Source: Treponema sp.
GTDB taxonomy: Bacteria; Spirochaetota; Spirochaetia; Treponematales; Breznakiellaceae
DNA length: 8,672 bases
Direction: 5' to 3'
Assembly: GCA_031258265.1 (NCBI GenBank)
Contig: JAIRNB010000384.1
Span: forward strand, 1-8,672
The notes beneath the pieces were generated by a model that worked only from the letters and a program-made list of their open reading frames with translations, ran no database searches and was not told the DNA's origin. Shown here in pieces: positions 1-6,321 of this stretch (the stretch's first letter is position 1; the number at the start of each line of letters is the position of its first letter). A program made the position numbers and the translations under genes.

Positions 1-1443
1 GTGGACTGGGGGGATGTTTCTTCGATCCTTGCCGCCCTGAGGGGGGACGCCCGGACTTCGTTTAACTTTAACCATCTGTCGGGGCTCTATACCAATGTTT
101 TTGGCCTGAGTTTTTCCGGGGCCTTTCAGGATTACCTCTACGCCAACAGGGAGGCTGAAGAATTCAACGAATCCACCGATTACGCCACGGCGAATGAGAT
201 AAGGAACGCCCTGTCCCGGGTTTACAGCGGCACCTTCTTTACCAGCTCCTATGATTATACCGGTACCATTAGTCCTTTTTACCGGAACCAGGTTTGGGGG
301 ACATCGAACCTCTCCTATTCTTTCCGGGGCCTCCTGGCAAGGTCCGAATTTGACACTGATTCCGTTCCCCAGCCCCAGCCCCTGACTTCTCCATCGGGGG
401 GATCTACCATATCCCCTGGGGCTATCTGGAATACGGAGCCCCACTGGAAGATGAAATACGGGGCCTGGGATAAGGAACTCCTGGATACCCACCAGTTAAG
501 CGCCAGCGTCAACGCCAATGTGATGGATTTGATACAGAACTTCACCCTTACCACGGTTCTGCCCCCCAAAGATCCTACCCTTTCGGGAAGCGCCACCGCC
601 CGGATATGGCTGGCCGAATTAAATACCTCTATGCAGGTGCTGGAACCCTGGGACGAGGATAAGCGGAAACTGGACCCCCTGTATTTTACCGGGACCTTGA
701 AATTCGGTACTTTAGGCTCCCTGCAGCAGTACCTGGTCTACGATTCGGAGAAAAGAAAGCACCAGACTCTGACTACCCGGCTGAATTTCTGGGGCTTTTC
801 CTCCTCTTTTACGGCGATTTACGGCATCCCATACGAGTTTGATTTCGATTCCAGTACGAATACGGGGAGGGGCTGGATTCAAAGCGGGACCGCCACGCTT
901 CACCCCCAGGAACTGCGTTTCGGTTTTTCCAAATCCATGCCCGCCAGGAATTTCTGGAAAGACCGGCTTGTCCTGTCCTTCGGTGTTGACAGCAATTTGC
1001 TTATCGATCTGCAGCGTTACACCTATTCCAAATTTGACGCCAGCCTCAGGTTCACCGTGGGGATCACGAAATTTCTGGATCTTACTTTTTCCTCCACATC
1101 GGAGAACGCCATGATCTACCGGTATTTGCGGGACATACCGGCCTTTAAGCTTCCCATCCCCGATACCGGGGAAAAGAACGTCTTTAAGGACCTGCTTAAT
1201 TCCTTCCGTTTCGATGACAGGGAACTCCGGACGGCGTCGGGGTTTAAGCTCAAGTCCCTTAATCTTCAGGCCGTCCATCACATGGGGGACTGGAACGCCA
1301 CCCTGGCAATTTCCCTGTTCCCCTACCTGGAGGGGAATGCCTACAAGTTCAACAACCAGATTTCCTTCCTGGTCCAGTGGCTTCCCATCAGCGAGATAAA
1401 GTCGGAACTGACCATCGACAAGGATAAGTGGATCATGAAGTGA
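1..1443 (+). CDS. LptD/OstA-like outer-membrane beta-barrel protein, C-terminal part (5' truncated)
   Basis: The reading frame is open from base 1 and ends at TGA 1441-1443, giving 480 residues. The GTG at base 1 is probably an internal Val codon, so the true start lies upstream. The protein is rich in alternating polar/hydrophobic strands with many aromatic residues and has no long hydrophobic helix, as expected for a transmembrane beta-barrel. The C-terminal part (about residues 395-475), with phrases such as FRFDDRELR, LKSLNLQAVHHMGDW and NNQISFLVQWLPI, resembles the end of spirochaetal LPS-assembly (LptD/OstA) proteins. In Proteobacteria LptD inserts lipopolysaccharide into the outer leaflet; the substrate in treponemes is uncertain because several lack classical LPS. 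The chain ends in WIMK rather than the terminal aromatic typical of proteobacterial barrels. The N-terminal OstA domain, which would settle the family, is outside the window. Another large spirochaetal barrel protein is the main alternative. Confidence 0.66.
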   Translation: MDWGDVSSILAALRGDARTSFNFNHLSGLYTNVFGLSFSGAFQDYLYANREAEEFNESTDYATANEIRNALSRVYSGTFFTSSYDYTGTISPFYRNQVWGTSNLSYSFRGLLARSEFDTDSVPQPQPLTSPSGGSTISPGAIWNTEPHWKMKYGAWDKELLDTHQLSASVNANVMDLIQNFTLTTVLPPKDPTLSGSATARIWLAELNTSMQVLEPWDEDKRKLDPLYFTGTLKFGTLGSLQQYLVYDSEKRKHQTLTTRLNFWGFSSSFTAIYGIPYEFDFDSSTNTGRGWIQSGTATLHPQELRFGFSKSMPARNFWKDRLVLSFGVDSNLLIDLQRYTYSKFDASLRFTVGITKFLDLTFSSTSENAMIYRYLRDIPAFKLPIPDTGEKNVFKDLLNSFRFDDRELRTASGFKLKSLNLQAVHHMGDWNATLAISLFPYLEGNAYKFNNQISFLVQWLPISEIKSELTIDKDKWIMK

Positions 1444-1485
1444 CGCCCGGTGTATGAGGGGGGGTAGCGGAGAAGACCGCAGGGG

Positions 1486-1502
1486 CAAACCCGCAGGGTT
1501 TG
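1486..1502 (+). repeat. Perfect 7-bp stem-loop after the LptD-like gene
   Basis: CAAACCC (1486-1492) and GGGTTTG (1496-1502) pair perfectly around the loop GCA, 43 bases after the stop codon. No T-run follows, so it is not a standard intrinsic terminator. It may still stabilise the mRNA 3' end or act in factor-dependent termination. Confidence 0.4.
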
Positions 1503-1566
1503 ACACGAGGACTTCGCAGCGAGGGTGGGGCAGCGTAAAAAAAGGCGACGCCTTGGGGGCCGGAGT

Positions 1567-1623
1567 CCCGGTATTTAGAACTTATGCGCCCCCCCTCCTT
1601 AAAAAAAAGATGAAGATACCGGG
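1567..1623. repeat. 8-bp perfect inverted repeat flanking a 41-base spacer, just upstream of the phoH promoter
   Basis: CCCGGTAT (1567-1574) is the exact reverse complement of ATACCGGG (1616-1623). The right arm ends four bases before the -35 box at 1627. The spacer holds a C7 run (1589-1595) and an A8 run (1601-1608); the A8 run lies roughly where an UP-element would sit. It could be a pair of operator half-sites or a stem in a read-through transcript from upstream. The function is not known. Confidence 0.4.
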
Positions 1624-1626
1624 CCG

Positions 1627-1654
1627 TTGACAGGGCTATTCCGGGGGCTATAGA
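1627..1654 (+). promoter_or_regulatory. Sigma70-type promoter for the phoH operon
   Basis: A perfect -35 box TTGACA (1627-1632) is followed after 16 bp by TATAGA (1649-1654), a 4/6 match to TATAAT. TAGACT at 1651-1656 with 18-bp spacing is an alternative -10. Transcription would start near 1660-1662, leaving a leader of only about 15 bases before the proposed phoH start. The A8 run at 1601-1608 may act as an UP-like element. It is the only clear promoter I see ahead of the five overlapping genes. Confidence 0.65.
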
Positions 1655-1664
1655 CTCACAAAAT

Positions 1665-1678
1665 AGAGGTTGTTATTG
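1665..1678 (+). promoter_or_regulatory. Ribosome binding site that decides the phoH start
   Basis: AGAGG at 1665-1669 is six bases ahead of TTG 1676-1678. The TTG at 1670 is in frame but touches the AGAGG and is too close to be used. The GGAGGA at 1678-1683 has no ordinary start codon at a suitable distance; GTG 1697 is 13 bases away. TTG 1676 is therefore preferred. Confidence 0.55.
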
Positions 1679-2728
1679 GAGGACAGTATAACCATCGTGC
1701 TGGACAGCAGGGATTTGCTGTCCGGGGTGTGCGGGGCGAATGACGGGAATTTAAGGGTGATGGAAGGGTCCCTGGGGGGGCGTATTGCCGCCCGGGGGAA
1801 TGAGATTCGTTTGGAAGGGGCCGACGGGGTCTCGCGGGAACGTTTCAAGACCGCCATGGATCATCTTATTGCCGTTGTCAGGCAGGGGGATAACCCCTCC
1901 CCGGAGTATGTCAGGGCCCTGGTAAAGGACTTTTCCGCCGGAAGCCCCACGGAAAACGGCGGTTCTCCCCGGGAAGCGCCCGCCATTAACGACGCCATGA
2001 TCCAGATTCCCTACGGTTTTAACCGGGTTTTCCCCCGGAGCCGTAACCAGGGGCTGTATATCCTGGGGATGCGGGCCTGCGATATATGTTTTGGCATTGG
2101 GCCTGCGGGGACGGGGAAGACCTTTTTGGCTATCGCGGAGGCCCTGCGGCTGGTTCTTTCCAAGAAGATGCGGAAGCTGGTGCTTACCAGGCCCGTGGTG
2201 GAGGCGGGGGAGAGTCTTGGTTTTCTCCCCGGCGATCTGGCCCAAAAGATAAACCCCTACTTACGGCCCCTTTACGATGCCATGGAATCCCTGGTTCCCT
2301 ACGAGGTGATCCACCGCATGGAGGAAAGCCGGGCTATCGAGATTGCCCCCCTGGCCTATATGCGGGGCCGCAGCCTGAACGATTGCGTGGTTATCCTGGA
2401 CGAAGCTCAAAATACCTCCAGGGAGCAGATGAAGATGTTTCTTACCCGGATTGGGGAAGGGGCCCGGGCGGTGATTACCGGCGATATTACCCAGGTCGAT
2501 CTGCCTCGCCGGGAGGATTCGGGGCTGCTTCACGCCGTTTCTATCCTTTCCGGCATCCAGGGAATCCAGTTTTCTTTCCTCCATACCCAGGATGTGGTGC
2601 GCCACCCCCTGATCAGGAAGATCATCGCCGCCTATGAGGAAGGGGAACGGCAGGGGGGAAACGGTTCGGCCTCCGGGCAAAACCCCCGTGATAAATACGG
2701 CCAAGGCTATCGTGAAAAAAAATTCTGA
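1676..2728 (+). CDS. phoH: PhoH-like (YbeZ-type) P-loop ATPase
   Basis: This is a cytoplasmic ATPase of the PhoH/YbeZ family, which works with the endoribonuclease YbeY in rRNA and RNA processing; some members have RNA helicase-like activity. With the TTG 1676 start it has 350 residues, about the usual length. Residues ~1-88 form the small KH-like N-terminal region. The ATPase domain follows, with Walker A GPAGTGKT at 142-149, TRPVVEAGESLGFLPGDL at ~171-188, Walker B VVILDEAQNTS at 238-248, and GDITQVDLPR at 269-278, ending with RHPLI near 309-313. All catalytic motifs are intact. The last ~25 residues are Gly/Arg/Lys-rich and probably disordered; their codons overlap the start of the next gene by 17 bases in another frame. 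It is the first gene of the operon, behind its own promoter, with ybeY two genes downstream, supporting a PhoH-YbeY partnership. Confidence 0.94.
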   Translation: MEDSITIVLDSRDLLSGVCGANDGNLRVMEGSLGGRIAARGNEIRLEGADGVSRERFKTAMDHLIAVVRQGDNPSPEYVRALVKDFSAGSPTENGGSPREAPAINDAMIQIPYGFNRVFPRSRNQGLYILGMRACDICFGIGPAGTGKTFLAIAEALRLVLSKKMRKLVLTRPVVEAGESLGFLPGDLAQKINPYLRPLYDAMESLVPYEVIHRMEESRAIEIAPLAYMRGRSLNDCVVILDEAQNTSREQMKMFLTRIGEGARAVITGDITQVDLPRREDSGLLHAVSILSGIQGIQFSFLHTQDVVRHPLIRKIIAAYEEGERQGGNGSASGQNPRDKYGQGYREKKF

Positions 2729-5021
2729 AAAAGGTCCGGATTTTCTCCAAATTCTGCGGCGGGTGTTCAACCTTTCCGCCCTTAGTCCCCTGCCCGCCCT
2801 GGTGAGTCTTCTCAGCTTCCTCCTGGTGTTTCTGGTGGCGGCGGGGAATCAGGGGAATGACGGAGGGGAAGGGGATGTTAGAAACTTTGAGGCGGGCCTG
2901 GTGGCGGACCGGGATATACAGGCGGAGGAAGATACCTCCTATGTGGACCCGGAAGCTACCCGCCGCCAGATGGAAATTGAGGAGCGGCTGGTCTGCGCGG
3001 TGTTCCGCCTTTCCCCGAAAGTGGAAGAGGAGGCCCTGGCCTCCTGGCGGCGCTTTACTGCCTTTGCCCAAACTATTTTCCGGGAGCAGGGTTCCCCGGA
3101 GGTTTTTAAGCTCAAGGTCCAGGCTGAATTTCCCGGGGATTTTTCCGGCCAGACCCTGGGGCTCTACTTTGCCGATCCCTCCAGGGACCGTTATGGGGAA
3201 TACGGCGAGGCGCTGCTCCGCCAGATCATGGGGGCCGGCGTCTTTGCCCTGCCCGAAAAAGGGCTGGACCACTTTAACCCGGAGGCGGTGGAACTGGTTT
3301 TCAATTCCGAAGATCACAGCGAATGGGAACGGGTTCCCTACCACAACATTGTTACCAGGGACAAGCTTGACGAGGCCCTTAAAGCCGGGGCGGAGAGTTT
3401 CCTGGATCAACCGGCCTTTTCCGGGATCGCCCCTGAACTGGTGGGTCCCTTTGTGCGGGAAAATGTTTTCTTCTCCGAGGAGGATACCCGTCAGCGGCTT
3501 CAGGAAGCCCGGGACCGGGTGACGCCGGTGATAAAGCATATTGAAAAGGGCAAAAAGATTATCCGAAAGGGTTTTGTCATTACGGAGGAAAACCTGCGGG
3601 ATCTGCGGGCCCTGAATTTTACCGGTTCCGGCAGGGACCCCCGGGATATTCTGGATATAGTTCTCCTCTACCTTTTGCTCTACGGCATTCTGGTTTTTCT
3701 CTGCGGGGGAAAGATTCTCCTGGAACGGGACCTGTCCAATCCGGAAATTTACCTTCTCTGCGCCCTTGCCGTCCTGTACCTTGCGGTCTCGGCCTTGCTG
3801 AAAAACCTTTCTTTTTCCCTGGAATATATCCCCGTATCCCTGTTCCTCCCCAGCGCCCTCTTTGTGATGCTCCCGGCCCTGCTTATATCTTCCCGGATCT
3901 CCCTGGTCTTCGCCATCTTTCTTCCCCTGGCCGCCTTTGCCGGCAGGTTTTTTGACGGCCATTCCCTTATCTTTGCCGTGCTTTCCGGGGTGGTGGCAAC
4001 CTACTCCCTCCAGGGCGCGGAGAAGCGGATGGATCTGGTGCGGGCGGGGCTTATTATCGCCGCCGTCAACGCCCTGGTTATGGTGGCCATTTTATTGAAT
4101 GACCACGCCGGCTTTGGCAGTTACCCGCCGATGCTTTTTTGGGCCGCCTTTAACGGCATGGCGTCGGGGATGCTGGTGGTGGGGGTTCTGCCCCCCCTGG
4201 AACATGCCCTTAACGCGGTGACAGTTTTTCGGCTTATCGAACTTTCCGACCTTAACAGCCCCACCCTCAAGGCCCTGTTTACCGCCGCGTCGGGAACCTA
4301 CAGCCATTCGATCATGGTGGCCAATCTGGCGGAGGCGGCCTGCCACGATATAGGGGCCAATTCCCTTTTGGCCCGGGTGGGGGCCTACTACCACGACATC
4401 GGCAAGATGGACAACCCCTCCTACTTTGTGGAGAACCAAACCGATTATAACCGCCATGACGATATTGCCCCCCGGCTTTCCGCCACGGTGATCCGCAGCC
4501 ATGTAAAGCTGGGGGTGGAACGGGCCCAGGCCCTGGGGCTTCCCCAGGCGGTAACGGACATTGTGGCGGAACACCACGGGAATTCGGTGATTACCTGGTT
4601 TTACAACAAGGCCCAGCAGCAGGAGGCCGCCGAAGGCAAGGGGGAAGTGAATATCGCGGATTTCAGCTACCCCGGAACCCCTCCCCGGTCCAGGGAATCC
4701 GCGGTGGTTATGCTGGCCGACGTTACCGAAGCCGCAGTCCGGACTCTGCAGAAACCTACGGTTCCCAAAATGGAAAAATTTATCCAGGAACTCTTTGCCG
4801 CCAAAGTGGAACATGGGCAGCTTGCCCGCTCGGAACTTACCTTTCGGGACCTGGAGACCATCAGGAAGGCTTTTGTCCGCGTTTTGGCCGGGTACTACCA
4901 TTCCAGAATCGAATACCCCCGCCCCGCGGGGGAGGCCCAGGAAGCTAAGGGGGAGGGGAAAGCTTCCGCCGGAATCCGCGCCGGGGAGGCGGCGAACTCT
5001 TCCTCCGGCGGACAGGAATGA
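2712..5021 (+). CDS. pgpH: 7TM-HD cyclic-di-AMP phosphodiesterase (PgpH/YqfF family)
   Basis: This membrane protein of the 7TMR-HDED family is predicted to hydrolyse c-di-AMP to pApA. Counting from GTG 2712 (769 residues): TM helix ~27-45, extracytoplasmic domain ~46-308 (with YVDPEATRRQME early and GKKIIRKGFVITEENL late), seven TM helices ~312-490, then a cytoplasmic HD domain. The metal-binding set is complete: H532 (in YSHSIMV), H561-D562 (YYHDIGK), H597 (RSHVKLG), H621-H622 (EHHGN) and D670 (LADVTEAA), with spacing like characterised PgpH. The last ~35 residues are a Gly/Ala/Glu-rich tail. GTG 2712 is preferred because AAGG (2703-2706) precedes it, the sequence then starts MKKNSEKG close to the first helix, and it overlaps phoH by only 17 bases. 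ATG 2634 and GTG 2688 are in frame but lack a binding site. It sits between phoH and ybeY as in Firmicutes. Confidence 0.93.
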   Translation: MKKNSEKGPDFLQILRRVFNLSALSPLPALVSLLSFLLVFLVAAGNQGNDGGEGDVRNFEAGLVADRDIQAEEDTSYVDPEATRRQMEIEERLVCAVFRLSPKVEEEALASWRRFTAFAQTIFREQGSPEVFKLKVQAEFPGDFSGQTLGLYFADPSRDRYGEYGEALLRQIMGAGVFALPEKGLDHFNPEAVELVFNSEDHSEWERVPYHNIVTRDKLDEALKAGAESFLDQPAFSGIAPELVGPFVRENVFFSEEDTRQRLQEARDRVTPVIKHIEKGKKIIRKGFVITEENLRDLRALNFTGSGRDPRDILDIVLLYLLLYGILVFLCGGKILLERDLSNPEIYLLCALAVLYLAVSALLKNLSFSLEYIPVSLFLPSALFVMLPALLISSRISLVFAIFLPLAAFAGRFFDGHSLIFAVLSGVVATYSLQGAEKRMDLVRAGLIIAAVNALVMVAILLNDHAGFGSYPPMLFWAAFNGMASGMLVVGVLPPLEHALNAVTVFRLIELSDLNSPTLKALFTAASGTYSHSIMVANLAEAACHDIGANSLLARVGAYYHDIGKMDNPSYFVENQTDYNRHDDIAPRLSATVIRSHVKLGVERAQALGLPQAVTDIVAEHHGNSVITWFYNKAQQQEAAEGKGEVNIADFSYPGTPPRSRESAVVMLADVTEAAVRTLQKPTVPKMEKFIQELFAAKVEHGQLARSELTFRDLETIRKAFVRVLAGYYHSRIEYPRPAGEAQEAKGEGKASAGIRAGEAANSSSGGQE

Positions 5022-5473
5022 ACCGGGTGGAAGTAGAAGCCGGGGATCTTCCTTTACCGGCCTGGGCGGAAAAGTCCGGCGCCTTTGTTATCAAGGCCCT
5101 GGAAAAACTGGGAAGGGACGGCTGGGATCTTTCGGTCCTCTACTGCGGGGATCGATTCATTAAAAGCCTTAACGCCCGCTACCGGGGCCGAGACGAGGCG
5201 ACGGATATTCTTTCCTTTCCCCAGGGGGAGGATTTTCCTCCGGCCCCGGGAGGCCGCCGCCTGGCGGGGGATATTGTTATTTCCCTGGATACCCTGGCGG
5301 AAAACTCCGGATTCTTCGGCGTCTCCATGGATGAGGAGTTACGCCGTCTTTTAATTCATGGTATTCTTCACCTTGACGGTATGGATCACAAAACTAATGA
5401 AAAAACAGAGCCTATGCTGCGTCTGCAGGAGGAAATATTGGATAATCTGGCGGGGGAGCGGATCATAGTATGA
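5018..5473 (+). CDS. ybeY: Endoribonuclease YbeY (rRNA maturation factor)
   Basis: YbeY is a metal-dependent single-strand endoribonuclease needed for 16S rRNA 3'-end maturation and ribosome quality control in many bacteria. The 151-residue length is normal. The signature zinc site HGILHLDGMDH carries H114, H118 and H124, all present. TDILSFP (62-68) and GDIVIS (84-89) are the other conserved blocks. The start ATG 5018 overlaps the stop of the pgpH-like gene as ATGA. A weak GGCGGA (5007-5012) lies five bases upstream; AGGA (5014-5017) touches the ATG and would better suit GTG 5027, giving a protein three residues shorter, so that start stays possible. Translation is probably coupled to the upstream gene. 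Its place after phoH and before a CorC gene matches the ybeZ-ybeY-ybeX order of Proteobacteria. Confidence 0.95.
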   Translation: MNRVEVEAGDLPLPAWAEKSGAFVIKALEKLGRDGWDLSVLYCGDRFIKSLNARYRGRDEATDILSFPQGEDFPPAPGGRRLAGDIVISLDTLAENSGFFGVSMDEELRRLLIHGILHLDGMDHKTNEKTEPMLRLQEEILDNLAGERIIV

Positions 5474-6321
5474 GTTCCACCAATTCAGGCCAGGGCAGGA
5501 GTTTTTTTGAACTGGGCAGGATCTTCAGGAAATCTCCCCCGGCGGAAAGTCCGGCGGGGACGGAGGAAAAAGAAGAATCCCCCCCCCTTACCCGTAAAAT
5601 CCTCTCGTCCCTCAATTCCGATCAGCGGGAAATGGTTCGGGGTATTGCGGACCTTTCGGATACCACCGTAAAGGAGGTCATGGTTCCCCGGACCGATACG
5701 GTGTTTCTCTCCGCCGGGGCTTCCCGGGACGAGCTGCTTGAATTAATGGCGGAAAGTGAACATTCCCGTTTTCCCGTGTACCGCGACACCATTGATAATG
5801 TAATTGGAATTCTCCACGTCAAGGATGTCCTTAGAACCCTGGTGAAAAACGAGGTCTTTGACGCGGCAAAATTACTGCGGAAGCCTTTTTTTGTGCCGGA
5901 AAGCAAGAGGATCGAAGGACTCCTCCGGGAACTGCGGCGCCGCCGGGTTCATATTGCCGTGGTGGTGGATGAGTACGGCGGGGTTTCGGGGATTGTCTGC
6001 ATGGAAGACATTATCGAGGAGATCGTGGGGGATATTCAGGATGAATTTGACCACGAAACCGAGGACCTTCTTAAACTGGGGGAAGGGACCTGGCTCTGCG
6101 ACGCCCGGCTGAACCTGGAGGATCTGGCCCAGGAAACAGGCATAGAATTACCCTTTGAATCTTTTGATACCCTGGGGGGTTTTGTCTTCGATCTTTTTGG
6201 GAAGATACCGGTCCGTTATGAAAAAGCCGTTTACCGGGGTCATGATTTTATCATCCAGGACATGGATGGCCACAAGATCAATACGGTAAAGATAATCCTC
6301 CACCGGGAGGCGGAGCCGTGA
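5470..6321 (+). CDS. CorC/TlyC-type protein: CBS pair plus CorC_HlyC domain
   Basis: The 283-residue protein has a polar N-terminal segment (1-55), two CBS domains (about 68-125, with VKEVMVPRTDTVFL and NVIGILHVKDVL; about 135-192, with VVVDEYGGVSGIVCMEDIIEEIVGDI), and a C-terminal CorC_HlyC domain (about 200-280, with LGGFVFDLFGKIP). CBS pairs bind adenine nucleotides. It lacks the DUF21 membrane domain found in longer relatives and has no TM helix, so it is probably a cytoplasmic YbeX/CorC-type protein. The name haemolysin TlyC is often given to such proteins, but nothing in the sequence shows toxin activity. In enterobacteria CorC/YbeX has been linked to magnesium/cobalt efflux and later to ribosome metabolism; the operon position next to ybeY favours the latter. 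The start ATG 5470 overlaps the ybeY stop as ATGA, with GGGGGAG (5452-5458) upstream. Confidence 0.9.
   Translation: MSSTNSGQGRSFFELGRIFRKSPPAESPAGTEEKEESPPLTRKILSSLNSDQREMVRGIADLSDTTVKEVMVPRTDTVFLSAGASRDELLELMAESEHSRFPVYRDTIDNVIGILHVKDVLRTLVKNEVFDAAKLLRKPFFVPESKRIEGLLRELRRRRVHIAVVVDEYGGVSGIVCMEDIIEEIVGDIQDEFDHETEDLLKLGEGTWLCDARLNLEDLAQETGIELPFESFDTLGGFVFDLFGKIPVRYEKAVYRGHDFIIQDMDGHKINTVKIILHREAEP
6305..6310 (+). promoter_or_regulatory. Strong ribosome binding site for the TPR protein gene
   Basis: GGGAGG lies inside the end of the CorC gene, seven bases before the GTG start. It is the best Shine-Dalgarno match in the operon. It suggests the last gene is translated efficiently in its own right and not only by coupling. 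Confidence 0.6.

Noticed and set aside
712..1506. 264-residue open frame on the - strand opposite the LptD-like gene
   Set aside because: It has low-complexity shadow composition and no recognisable motif, while the + frame encodes a plausible barrel protein.
1537..1554. Possible - strand intrinsic terminator (AAGGCG/CGCCTT followed by T7 on that strand)
   Set aside because: The loop would be a single base, or the stem only four pairs with a five-base loop, and no - strand gene upstream needs a terminator.
2622..3962. 446-residue open frame on the - strand
   Set aside because: It lies wholly opposite the well-supported phoH end and pgpH gene. Its Gly/Pro/Lys/Gln-rich composition is typical of the antisense of GC-rich genes, and no domain is visible.
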